From assembly GCA_007118235.1 (NCBI GenBank), contig SKRY01000472.1:1-17420 (forward strand): a DNA stretch of 17,420 bases. Direction: 5' to 3'. Of this stretch, positions 6,066-13,104 are shown one piece after another (the first letter of the stretch is position 1; each line of letters opens with the position of its first letter). The translations under genes were made by a program, and so were the position numbers. This DNA is from Candidatus Hydrogenedentota bacterium (GTDB taxonomy: Bacteria; Hydrogenedentota; Hydrogenedentia; Hydrogenedentales; SLHB01). The notes below the pieces were generated by a model. That model was not told where the DNA came from. It ran no database searches and was given only the letters and a program-made list of their open reading frames with translations.

Positions 6066-6745
6066 GGGGCTTTCTTCGCTCCATCCGCCCCCACGATTGT
6101 CTTAACCCGCTCAAAAACCTCCGCCGGCCCCTCTCCCGAACTTTCCACGACGGACAACGCCCCGGTCCGCGCGTAGTAGTCCAGAAGCGGCTGCGTGCTT
6201 TCTTGATACACCCGGATCCGTTCCCGAACGGTTTCTTCCGTATCGTCGCTGCGTTGCACGATGTTGCACGTGCTTACCTCGCGTCCCTCGGGGCAACCCC
6301 GCTTGTCCGGCGAGTCCGTGCGCAGATTAAAAATGGCCCCGCAGTCCACACACGATCGGCGCGCGGTCAAACGGCCAATAATCTCTTCCTCATCGACTTC
6401 AAGCTGAATCACGTAGTCAAGCTGTTCGCCGCGTTCCTCAAGAAACGCATCTAGCGCTTCCGCCTGTCCCACGGACCGGGGAAACCCGTCCAAAACATAT
6501 CCGTTCCGGCAATCGGGTTGCGCAAGCCGGTCCCGCACAATCTCCACCACCAGCGAGTCGGGAACCAGCTGCCCCGAATTCATATAGGCCTCGGCGCGCT
6601 GCCCTAGTTCGGTCTTGTTCCGGAGATTCTCCCGGAAGATGTCGCCTGTCGATATGTGCGGCGCGTCCAGATAACGGGCCAACTCGTAGGCCTGCGTTCC
6701 TTTTCCCGCCCCCGGAGCCCCTAATAACACCACTCGTGAAGCCAC
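6062..6745 (-). CDS. adk: Adenylate kinase
   Basis: Adenylate kinase interconverts ATP + AMP and 2 ADP. The 227-residue product is the long form. The P-loop is GAPGAGKGT at 9-17, followed by STGDIFR (32-38) and the AMP-binding DGFPRS (86-91). The LID covers about 125-168 and carries Cys132, Cys135, Cys151 and Cys160, suggesting a zinc-binding LID, although the second pair is spaced unlike the usual C-x2-C. QRSDD (164-168) is the conserved Arg/Asp segment. The start is GTG 6745; the Shine-Dalgarno site is weak (GGATTGGGTGA upstream). It lies 33 bp after secY and overlaps map by 4 nt. The last few residues (GADGAKKAP) are a non-conserved tail. Confidence 0.96.
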   Translation of the reverse strand: MASRVVLLGAPGAGKGTQAYELARYLDAPHISTGDIFRENLRNKTELGQRAEAYMNSGQLVPDSLVVEIVRDRLAQPDCRNGYVLDGFPRSVGQAEALDAFLEERGEQLDYVIQLEVDEEEIIGRLTARRSCVDCGAIFNLRTDSPDKRGCPEGREVSTCNIVQRSDDTEETVRERIRVYQESTQPLLDYYARTGALSVVESSGEGPAEVFERVKTIVGADGAKKAP

Positions 6746-6778
6746 TGTCTGTCACCCAATCCGCCGAATCTCGGCCCG

Positions 6779-8110
6779 TTAACCCCGGCGTCCACGCACC
6801 CGGCGGCCTTTCATGAATCCTTCGTAGTTCCGCATGACCAGATGCTGCTCGATTTGGCGCACCGTATCCAGTCCCACGCCCACCAAGATCAGCAAACTCG
6901 TTCCGCCAAAGAAGCTGGCGATATGCCAATCGTAAATGCCTAGGAAATGGTATGCGATTTGGGGCAACAACGCCACGCCCGACAGAAACACCGCGCCAAC
7001 CACGGTAACCCGGGTCATCACATGTTGCAAGTACTCCGCCGTGGCCTTGCCCGGACGGACACCCACCACAACCCCGCCATACTTCTTCATGTTATCCGCC
7101 ACCTCCACCGGATTGAAGGTGATCGCGGTATAGAAAAAGCAGAAGAACATGATCATGCCAACGTATAGGGCGTTGTATAAGAAGCCGTCCTGCCATTGTT
7201 GGAAGTAGTTCGCCACCATAGGCATGTCCAGCGCCTGACCGATCATGCTGGGCAGCATAAGGATAGAACTTGAAAAGATAATGGGAATAACGCCAGCCTG
7301 ATTCACCCGCAGCGGGAGATAGTTCCGGGCGCCCGCGAACACCCGGCGTCCTTTCACTTGCCGCGGATACTGCACCGGGATCCGGCGTTGGCCCTGGGTC
7401 ATCATCACCACGAAGCCGGTCACGCACACCAGCACGATAACGAGAATGCCCACTTGCAGTATATCAATCTCGCGGGCCTGGACCAGCCGGCCCAAATTGC
7501 CCAAGGCCGTCGGCGCGCCCGACACGATGCTGATAAAGATAATTAGGGAGATGCCGTTGCCAACGCCCCGTTCGCTGATCTGCTCGCCCAACCACATCAG
7601 GAAGGTCGTGCCCGCCGTGAAGGTGATCATGCACAACAGAACGAAGCCAAACCCCGGGTTGGGCACCACATCCTCGCCATAGTTTTGAAGCAGCGTGGCC
7701 ATCCCGATGGATTGCACCATACACAGGCCAATTGTACCATAGCGCGTGTACTCGGTGATCTTCTTGCGGCCTTCCTCGCCTTCCTTCGAGAGCTTCTCCA
7801 GGGTGGGAACCACGGCCGTTAGAAGCTGCATGATGATGGAGGCGCTAATGTACGGCATGATGCCCAAGGCGAAAATCGTCGCCTGAGCAAACGCCCCGCC
7901 GGTAAACAGATCGTAGAAACCGAGCAACCCGCCGGCGCCCGCCACTCGCTCCGCCAAGGCAACGCCATCAATGCCAGGCGTGGGAATCTGCGCGCCGATG
8001 CGGTAGACGGCCAACATCGCCAGCGTGAATATCATCCGCTGTTTAAGCTCGGGGATTTTGAACGCGTTACGTAGTGCTTCGACTGGCTGGGCCACGGCCT
8101 GAATCTCCAT
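6779..8110 (-). CDS. secY: Protein translocase subunit SecY
   Basis: SecY is the pore-forming subunit of the inner-membrane SecYEG channel. The 443-residue product has the family pattern of ten hydrophobic segments. The first begins near residue 27 (MIFTLAMLAVYRIGA). The plug/TM2 region is GGAFAQATIFALGIMPYISASIIMQLL. The cytoplasmic loops carry SKEGEEGRKKITEYTRYGT and the QGQRRIPVQYPRQVKGRR segment used for SecA/ribosome binding, with NYEGFMKGRRVRGRRG at the basic C-terminus. ATG 8110 is chosen; the N-terminus (EALRNAFKIPELKQRMIFTL) fits the family. It sits between rplO and adk as in the spc operon. Confidence 0.97.
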   Translation of the reverse strand: MEIQAVAQPVEALRNAFKIPELKQRMIFTLAMLAVYRIGAQIPTPGIDGVALAERVAGAGGLLGFYDLFTGGAFAQATIFALGIMPYISASIIMQLLTAVVPTLEKLSKEGEEGRKKITEYTRYGTIGLCMVQSIGMATLLQNYGEDVVPNPGFGFVLLCMITFTAGTTFLMWLGEQISERGVGNGISLIIFISIVSGAPTALGNLGRLVQAREIDILQVGILVIVLVCVTGFVVMMTQGQRRIPVQYPRQVKGRRVFAGARNYLPLRVNQAGVIPIIFSSSILMLPSMIGQALDMPMVANYFQQWQDGFLYNALYVGMIMFFCFFYTAITFNPVEVADNMKKYGGVVVGVRPGKATAEYLQHVMTRVTVVGAVFLSGVALLPQIAYHFLGIYDWHIASFFGGTSLLILVGVGLDTVRQIEQHLVMRNYEGFMKGRRVRGRRG

Positions 8111-8179
8111 TGCCGCCGTTCGCTACTGAACGGCCTGACTAGTGCTGCTTACAATTCCTTGGGGGCCACCGCCTCATCC

Positions 8180-8638
8180 CTAGCGCGAACGCGGGACAAG
8201 CAGCTCCACCGAACCGCCAGCCGCCTCGATCTTGCGCCGGGCTTCTTGACTGACGCCGTGCGCCTTGACCGTGAGCGCCTTGCTCAAGTCGCCGCGTGCG
8301 AGAATCTTTACGTAGGTGGCCGAGCGCGGCATGACCCTGGCCTTGGCCAGCGTCTCCGGCGTAACTTCGGCCCCATTCTCAAATCGCTCCTCGAGTATGC
8401 CGATATTCACCGGCGTCAACTCGACCCGCTTCTGTTGGGTGAAACCCCGCTTGGGAAGACGGCGGTTCAACGGCATCTGCCCGCCCTCAAACCCTCGGCG
8501 CATGGAGTAGCCGGAACGAGCCTTTTGCCCCTTGTGACCCTTGCCCGAGGTCTTGCCGGTTCCCGAACCGGGCCCGCGGCCCACGCGCTTCCGTTGTTTC
8601 CGCCCGCCCTGCGCCGCGGGAATCCTATCGAGTTCCAT
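8180..8638 (-). CDS. rplO: 50S ribosomal protein L15
   Basis: L15 is an early-assembly protein of the 50S subunit that binds 23S rRNA through a long basic N-terminal arm. The 152-residue product shows the arm motifs KRVGRGPGSGTGKTSGKGHKGQKAR, then GFEGGQMPL-RRLPKRGF, and the C-terminal globular part ending VELLVPRSR. Length and sequence are normal. The start is ATG 8638; AAGGA lies about 13 nt upstream, longer than ideal. It follows rpsE directly; rpmD, which usually lies between them, is absent. Confidence 0.97.
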   Translation of the reverse strand: MELDRIPAAQGGRKQRKRVGRGPGSGTGKTSGKGHKGQKARSGYSMRRGFEGGQMPLNRRLPKRGFTQQKRVELTPVNIGILEERFENGAEVTPETLAKARVMPRSATYVKILARGDLSKALTVKAHGVSQEARRKIEAAGGSVELLVPRSR

Positions 8639-8722
8639 GATATGTATCCGTTCCTTCGTACCGTTTAACCCAAGCGCTATTCCGCCAAACCGCTGTTCAA
8701 CGCATTCGCCGCCAAGGCGGCC

Positions 8723-9262
8723 CTAGAGCACCGCGCTAACCGACAGACCCCGCTCCTCGGCGACTTCCTCGGCCGTGCGCAGTTGACTCAACCCGTCCAT
8801 GGTGGCCCACACGACATTGGTGGCGTTGTTGCTGCCGAGACATTTGGTCAATATGTTCTGGTATCCCGCCGCCTCCAACACAGCGCGCACTGGGCCGCCG
8901 GCGACCACGCCCGTACCCAAGCTGGCGGGCTTCAACAGCACGCGAGCCGCGTCGGACCGGCCAATGACCCCATGAGGCACCGTCGTGCTCACGATCGGGA
9001 CATCCTTCATGTTCTTCTTGGCTTTTTCGATGGCTTTCCGGATGGCTTCGGGCACTTCGCCCGCCTTGCCGGTGGCCGCGCCAACCTTGCCTTGGCCATC
9101 GCCGACCACAACGACCGCGCTGAAGCTGAAGCGCCGGCCGCCCTTCACTACCTTCGCGACGCGGTAGATCTTGACGACTTGCTCGATAAAGTTGCTTTCT
9201 TGCGCATCGCGGGAGCGCCGATCACTCCGGTTGTCCCGTCTTTCCCCTCGTCCGTTGCTCAA
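8723..9262 (-). CDS. rpsE: 30S ribosomal protein S5
   Basis: S5 sits at the mRNA entry channel and influences decoding fidelity. The 179-residue product has a charged, Arg-rich N-terminal extension of about 24 residues. This is followed by the double-stranded-RNA-binding-like domain (EQVVKIYRVAKVVKGGRRFSF, then GDGQGKVGAATGKAGEVPEAIRKA) and the C-terminal S5 domain (VLLKPASLGTGVVAGGPVRAVLEAAG, NATNVV-AT-DGLSQL). The start is TTG 9262, preceded by AGGAG with a 9-nt spacer; no in-frame ATG precedes the conserved core. A TTG start for a highly expressed ribosomal protein is unusual. It follows rplR by 12 bp. Confidence 0.95.
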   Translation of the reverse strand: MSNGRGERRDNRSDRRSRDAQESNFIEQVVKIYRVAKVVKGGRRFSFSAVVVVGDGQGKVGAATGKAGEVPEAIRKAIEKAKKNMKDVPIVSTTVPHGVIGRSDAARVLLKPASLGTGVVAGGPVRAVLEAAGYQNILTKCLGSNNATNVVWATMDGLSQLRTAEEVAEERGLSVSAVL

Positions 9263-9274
9263 CGTCGCCTTCTC

Positions 9275-9631
9275 CTAAAACTCGAGGCCTTGTTCCCTGG
9301 CCGCTTCCGCCAATGCCGCAAGCCGGCCATGGTATCTCCTGCCATTGCGATCAAAGCACACCTTCGTGATGTTGCGTTCGCGGGCCTGTTCCGCCAAGGC
9401 CTTGCCCACCGCCTTGGCCGCTTCCGTGTTGCCGCCTGGCCCATCTAGTTTCAAGCTCGAGGCGGACGCAAGCGTCTGGCCCGTGGTGTCATCAATGACT
9501 TGGGCGTAAATGTGCTTGAGCGAGCGGCGCACCGTCAACCGGGGCCGTTCCGGAGTCCCCGTGAGGTGATTCCGGATGTGGCGCCGGCGGCGCTGCAACC
9601 GTGTACCCTTGTTCAATGTTCTTCTCGACAT
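9275..9631 (-). CDS. rplR: 50S ribosomal protein L18
   Basis: L18 binds 5S rRNA in the central protuberance with L5. The 118-residue product starts MSRRTLNKGTRLQRRRRHIR. It has the family features ERPRLTVRRSLKHIYAQVIDD near 28-48, GGNTEAAKAVGKALAEQA, the CFDRNGRRYHGRLAALAEAARE motif and a terminal GLEF. The length is typical. The start is ATG 9631. It lies 49 bp after rplF and 12 bp before rpsE. Confidence 0.97.
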   Translation of the reverse strand: MSRRTLNKGTRLQRRRRHIRNHLTGTPERPRLTVRRSLKHIYAQVIDDTTGQTLASASSLKLDGPGGNTEAAKAVGKALAEQARERNITKVCFDRNGRRYHGRLAALAEAAREQGLEF

Positions 9632-9680
9632 ACGTGCCGTATCTCCAGGCGTGGCTTAGCACCCGGCTCGTGGGGAGGGC

Positions 9681-10223
9681 TTACTTGCCGCCCGCCTTGC
9701 CCACCTTGCGCCGAAGCTGTTCTCCTTCGTAGTGGATTCCCTTACCCTTGTACGGTTCCGGCTTGCGCCAGGACCGCACATAGGCGGCAATCCGGCCTAC
9801 CTTTTCCTTATCGCGCCCGCTAACCTTGATGGTCTGCGTGCCCTCCACCGCAAAGGTGATTCCCTCGGGCGGCTCAATGCTGACGGGATGGCTGTAGCCC
9901 ACCGTCAAATGCAAGGTGTTGCCCTGCATGGACGCGCGATACCCAACCCCGCTGATTTGCAGGGTTCGCTCGAAACCTTGACTCACCCCTTGCACCATGT
10001 TGTTTACAAGAGACCGGGTCAACCCATGATGCGCGCGGCAATCGCGAGACTCGTTGGGCCGCGTGACACGGATAACCTCGCCCTCTTCAAGAGTCACGCT
10101 CACCTTGTCACTCAAGGTCCGTTCCAGCATGCCCTTGGGGCCCGTCACCTTGAGATGACGGCCATTGAGTTCACACTTCACCCCGGCCGGTATGGGCACG
10201 GGCAATTTTCCTATTCGCGACAC
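9681..10223 (-). CDS. rplF: 50S ribosomal protein L6
   Basis: L6 lies near the GTPase-associated centre and the factor-binding site. The 180-residue product has two tandem domains of similar fold. The first opens with SRIGKLPVPIPAGV; the second has the conserved VEPPEGI-like stretch (SIEPPEGITF) and the C-terminal signature KEKVGRIAAYVRSWRKPEPYKGKGIHY. The start is GTG 10223, giving MSRIGKLP, which matches the family exactly; GGAAG lies 7 nt upstream. The frame continues 8 codons further to an ATG at 10247, but that would remove the Shine-Dalgarno logic and adds residues unlike the family. Confidence 0.96.
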   Translation of the reverse strand: MSRIGKLPVPIPAGVKCELNGRHLKVTGPKGMLERTLSDKVSVTLEEGEVIRVTRPNESRDCRAHHGLTRSLVNNMVQGVSQGFERTLQISGVGYRASMQGNTLHLTVGYSHPVSIEPPEGITFAVEGTQTIKVSGRDKEKVGRIAAYVRSWRKPEPYKGKGIHYEGEQLRRKVGKAGGK

Positions 10224-10266
10224 GATCCTTCTTCCTTCCATCCACAACCCGGATTCCAGCCGGGCG

Positions 10267-10665
10267 TTACCATGCCTCGCACAGGACCTCGCCGCCCACG
10301 CGGCTTTGCCGGGCCTGTTTGCCCGTCATCACACCACTCGACGTGCTCATGATGGCGATGCCGAGCCCATTGCACACGGGCTTGATTTCCGAACTCTTGA
10401 CGCGCACCCGCAAACTAGGCTTGCTCACGCGCTGCAATCCCTTCAAGACGGGCTGTCCGCTCGGCGTGTATTTCAGCGTGATCCTGAGGATATTCTGCTT
10501 GTTATCCTCAATCACTTCGTAATCGCCGATGTATCCCTCCTGTTTCAGGACTCGGCAAATATCTTCCTTCATGCGGGATGCCGGCGCCTCCACGCTCGCG
10601 TGATTAGCGCGCAACGCGTTGCGAATCCGCGCCAGCATGTCGGCAATAGGGTCGCTCATGGCCAT
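10267..10665 (-). CDS. rpsH: 30S ribosomal protein S8
   Basis: S8 binds helix 21 of 16S rRNA in the central domain; in E. coli it is also the spc operon repressor. The 132-residue product has DPIADMLARIRNALRA near the start, then KEGYIG-like (KQEGYIGDYEV), PSLRVRVKSSEIKPVCNGLGIAIMSTSSGVMT and the C-terminal GGEVLCEAW, the RNA-binding STSSG-MT motif being intact. Two start codons are possible, ATG 10665 (MAMSDP) and ATG 10659 (MSDP); homologues favour MSDP, while spacing from the upstream GGGAG favours the first. It is 21 bp after rpsN. Confidence 0.96.
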   Translation of the reverse strand: MAMSDPIADMLARIRNALRANHASVEAPASRMKEDICRVLKQEGYIGDYEVIEDNKQNILRITLKYTPSGQPVLKGLQRVSKPSLRVRVKSSEIKPVCNGLGIAIMSTSSGVMTGKQARQSRVGGEVLCEAW

Positions 10666-10686
10666 GTTCTATCTCGCTCCCTCGTC

Positions 10687-10872
10687 CTACCAGCTCGATT
10701 TCGTCACGCCGGGCAGCTTGCCTTCCAGCGCGAGCTGCCGGAAGCACACTCGGCAGATGTGAAACTTACGTATGTACGCGCGCGGACGGCCGCAAATGCG
10801 GCACCGATTGTATGCCCGCACACTGAATTTTGGCGGCCGTTGCGCCCGAATCCTCAATGCCTTTCGTGCCAC
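10687..10872 (-). CDS. rpsN: 30S ribosomal protein S14, short zinc-binding type
   Basis: S14 is in the 30S head near the A and P sites. The 61-residue product is the short C+ (type Z) form, with a zinc site of Cys24, Cys27, Cys40 and Cys43 (CRIC and CRVC). The C-terminus ends with the standard ALEGKLPGVTKSSW. The start is GTG 10872, preceded by a perfect AGGAGGT with a 5-nt spacer that overlaps the rplE stop codon, so the GTG is well supported. The gene lies between rplE and rpsH as usual. Confidence 0.97.
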   Translation of the reverse strand: MARKALRIRAQRPPKFSVRAYNRCRICGRPRAYIRKFHICRVCFRQLALEGKLPGVTKSSW

Positions 10873-10882
10873 GATGGACCTC

Positions 10883-11428
10883 CTAGTTCCGGAAGGGCAT
10901 GCCGAATTTGCGAAGCAATTCCCGGCTTTCGTCTGTATTCCGCGCGTTCTTCACCACAAACGTTACATTCATCCCGCGGACGCGGGTGACATTATTGATG
11001 TTTATCTCGGGGAAGATGGTCTGCTCCCGAAGACCCAGGGTGTAGTTGCCCTGCTTGTCGAAGCCGTTCTTGGACACGCCGCGGAAGTCGCGTATACGCG
11101 GTACGGCGACATTCAGCAGCCGGTCCATGAACTCATACATCCGCTTGCCCCGCAAGGTCACCATGCATCCGATGTTGACGCCCTCGCGAACCTTGAAGTT
11201 CGAGATGGACTTGCGCGCCTTGCGAATGGCCGGCTTCTGCCCGGTGATCTGGGTCAATTCGGCTTGGGCGTATTCCATGTAGCGCGGGTCCTGAATCGCG
11301 TCCCCAACGCCCATGTTCACCACCACCTTGTCTATCTTCGGGACTTCCATGATGTTCGCGTACCCAAACTGTTCACGCAACTCGGGTATAATGGATTCCC
11401 GGTAGTATTCGTATAACCTCGCCGCCAC
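10883..11428 (-). CDS. rplE: 50S ribosomal protein L5
   Basis: L5 binds 5S rRNA and contacts P-site tRNA and S13. The 181-residue product has the N-terminal LYEYYRESIIPELREQFGYANIMEVPKIDKVVVNMGVG, the ITGQKPAIRKARKSISNFKVREG loop, GCMVTLRGKRMYEFMDRLLNVAVPRIRDFRG, and the end LLRKFGMPF, all diagnostic of the family. The start is GTG 11428, with GAGGG about 9 nt upstream, directly after the rplX stop. It is 13 bp from rplX and 10 bp from rpsN. Confidence 0.97.
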   Translation of the reverse strand: MAARLYEYYRESIIPELREQFGYANIMEVPKIDKVVVNMGVGDAIQDPRYMEYAQAELTQITGQKPAIRKARKSISNFKVREGVNIGCMVTLRGKRMYEFMDRLLNVAVPRIRDFRGVSKNGFDKQGNYTLGLREQTIFPEININNVTRVRGMNVTFVVKNARNTDESRELLRKFGMPFRN

Positions 11429-11441
11429 CTTGGATTCCCTC

Positions 11442-11756
11442 TTAGTCGTTCAACGCCTCTCCGTTGATCTTAAACACCCGCGTTCGCGTTCCATCGGCCA
11501 AACGCTTCATCACGATGCGCGAGGGCTGTTTCTCCGTCTCGCACCACGGCTTCACGTTGGACATGTGAATCGGGGCTTCCCGCTCCACGATCCCGCCCTG
11601 TTCCCGCCGCGAACTCGGTTTGGTGTGACGCTTCATCATGTTCACGCCTTCGACCACGAGCCGCTTGTCCGCGGGGAACACCCGCAACACGCGGCCCCGC
11701 CGGCCTTTGTACTCTCCGCGGATGACAACCACGGTATCGCCTTTACGGATATTCAT
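11442..11756 (-). CDS. rplX: 50S ribosomal protein L24
   Basis: L24 is an assembly-initiating protein near the exit tunnel. The 104-residue product has an N-terminal KOW motif (KGDTVVVIRGEYKGRRGRVLRVFPADKRLVVEGVN), the KRHTKPS segment and the C-terminal PIHMSNVKP loop followed by GTRTRVFKINGEAL. Length and sequence are typical. The start is ATG 11756, 9 bp after rplN. It has no unusual features. Confidence 0.97.
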   Translation of the reverse strand: MNIRKGDTVVVIRGEYKGRRGRVLRVFPADKRLVVEGVNMMKRHTKPSSRREQGGIVEREAPIHMSNVKPWCETEKQPSRIVMKRLADGTRTRVFKINGEALND

Positions 11757-11765
11757 TGCCCACTC

Positions 11766-12134
11766 CTACAGCACTTCCGGCGCCAGCGAGATAATCCGCA
11801 TGAAGCCCCGGTCGCGCAACTCGCGCGGCACCGGCCCAAAGATACGCGTGCCACGGGGATCCTGGTTCTGGTTGATCAACACGGCCGCATTGCTGTCGAA
11901 CCGGATGATCGTGCCGTCCGGCCGCTGCGTATCGGACTTCGTGCGGACCACGACGGCCTTCACCACGTCGCCCTTCTTGACGCCCGAATGCGGCAACGCG
12001 TCCTTCACGCTGGCCGTGATGATGTCGCCAACGCGCGCATAGCGCCGCTTGGTTCCCCCCATGACCTGAATGCACCGGATCTTGCGGGCGCCGGTGTTAT
12101 CCGCCACGGTGAGGTTCGAATAGATCTGAATCAT
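11766..12134 (-). CDS. rplN: 50S ribosomal protein L14
   Basis: L14 is a beta-barrel protein at the subunit interface that forms intersubunit bridges. The 122-residue product has exactly the usual length and starts MIQIYSNLTVADNTGARKIRCIQVMGG. It contains GDIITASVKDALPHSGVKKGDVVKAVVVRTK, then RFDSNAAVLINQNQDPRGTRIFGPVPRELR and the end FMRIISLAPEVL. ATG 12134 is the unambiguous start. It is 22 bp after rpsQ and 9 bp before rplX. Confidence 0.98.
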   Translation of the reverse strand: MIQIYSNLTVADNTGARKIRCIQVMGGTKRRYARVGDIITASVKDALPHSGVKKGDVVKAVVVRTKSDTQRPDGTIIRFDSNAAVLINQNQDPRGTRIFGPVPRELRDRGFMRIISLAPEVL

Positions 12135-12156
12135 GACTTGGTAATCCCTTGCACGG

Positions 12157-12414
12157 TCAGTCCGCGCGCTTGATGATTTCCACGAGGCGCCAGCGCTTGG
12201 TCTTGCTCAGCGGGCGCGTCTCCCGAATCCGGACCGTGTCCCCCACTTGACAGGACTCGTCCCTATCGTGGGCCTTGAATTTCTTGGTTCGCTTCTGCGG
12301 TTTCTTGTAGAGCGGGTGGGCCACCACGCCTTCCACGGCCACCGTAATCGTCTTCTGCATGCTCGTGCTGGTAACCAGCCCCACACGCTCCTTGCGTTGC
12401 CCTCGACCGTCCAT
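12157..12414 (-). CDS. rpsQ: 30S ribosomal protein S17
   Basis: S17 is an OB-fold primary binding protein of the 30S body. The 85-residue product has GLVTSTSMQKTITVAVEGVVAHPLYKKPQKRTKKFKAHDRDESCQVGDTVRIRETRPLSKTKRWRLVEII, which is the complete family core. The start is ATG 12414, only 2 bp after the rpmC stop, which suggests translational coupling. The length and position between rpmC and rplN are standard. Confidence 0.97.
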   Translation of the reverse strand: MDGRGQRKERVGLVTSTSMQKTITVAVEGVVAHPLYKKPQKRTKKFKAHDRDESCQVGDTVRIRETRPLSKTKRWRLVEIIKRAD

Positions 12415-12416
12415 GG

Positions 12417-12626
12417 CTACTCGTTCCCCTCTTGCGCCGCCAAATTCCTCTCCTTCATAACGGTGCGAATCCGCGCAATGTCCCGCCGCGCGTTCCGGGC
12501 GGCGCGGACGTTTTCCACGGATCCCGTCGCCATCTGGAGCCGAAAGGCGATCAAATCGTCGCGCCTTTCCTTCAGCCGATCCTGCAACTCGTTATCGCTC
12601 AGATCTCTAATATCTCGGGCTTTCAC
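12417..12626 (-). CDS. rpmC: 50S ribosomal protein L29
   Basis: L29 lies beside the exit tunnel and forms part of the docking site for trigger factor and SRP with L23. The 69-residue product is a two-helix hairpin: MKARDIRDLSDNELQDRLKERRDDLIAFRLQMATG, then NVRAARNARRDIARIRTVMKER. The start is GTG 12626, with GGAG and a 7-nt spacer. It follows rplP by 29 bp and precedes rpsQ by 2 bp. Confidence 0.96.
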   Translation of the reverse strand: MKARDIRDLSDNELQDRLKERRDDLIAFRLQMATGSVENVRAARNARRDIARIRTVMKERNLAAQEGNE

Positions 12627-12655
12627 CTCTACACTCCGTTCCCTGGCCGCGGCAA

Positions 12656-13063
12656 TCAGGCGCGGCTCACAAACCGCGTGCCAATTGGCAGCTTCTGACC
12701 AGCCAGCCGCATGGCTTCACGAGCCAACGGCGCCGGCACACCTTCCAATTCAAACATGATCCGGCCGGGCTTCACGACGGCCACCCATTCCTCGGGAGCG
12801 CCCTTGCCCTTACCCATACGGACTTCCGCGGGTTTCTTGGTGATCGGCTTATCGGGAAACACCCGAATCCAAATCTTGCCGCCACGCTTGACGTGACGCG
12901 TCATAGCGATACGGGCGGCCTCAATCTGTCGAGCGGTCACCCACCCGTCTTCCATGCACTTCAGGCCGTATTGACCAAAATCAATATTCGCCCCGCCTTT
13001 GGTCATGCCTCTGCGGCGGCCCCGTTGTTGTTTGCGATACTTGACCCGTTTAGGCATCAACAT
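12656..13063 (-). CDS. rplP: 50S ribosomal protein L16
   Basis: L16 helps position A-site tRNA and organises the peptidyl transferase region. The 135-residue product has MPKRVKYRKQQRGRRRGMTKGG at the start, GWVTARQIEAARIAMTRHVKRGGKIWIRVFPDKPITKKPAEVRMGKGKGAPEEWVA in the middle and AGQKLPIGTRF near the end. The VRMGKGKG arginine is the residue hydroxylated in E. coli L16. Two starts are possible, ATG 13063 (with AGGAG 9 nt upstream) and ATG 13057 (MPKR). The first is better placed relative to the Shine-Dalgarno site, although homologues usually begin at MPKR. Confidence 0.96.
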   Translation of the reverse strand: MLMPKRVKYRKQQRGRRRGMTKGGANIDFGQYGLKCMEDGWVTARQIEAARIAMTRHVKRGGKIWIRVFPDKPITKKPAEVRMGKGKGAPEEWVAVVKPGRIMFELEGVPAPLAREAMRLAGQKLPIGTRFVSRA

Positions 13064-13104
13064 GGTGCGCTACTCCTAATTCGTTGCGGCCGACCAGGCA
13101 ACCC

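Noticed and set aside
5274..6176. 300-codon plus-strand frame antisense to map
   Set aside because: It covers the complete map gene, whose five metal ligands are intact on the minus strand. The plus-strand product has no recognisable family features.
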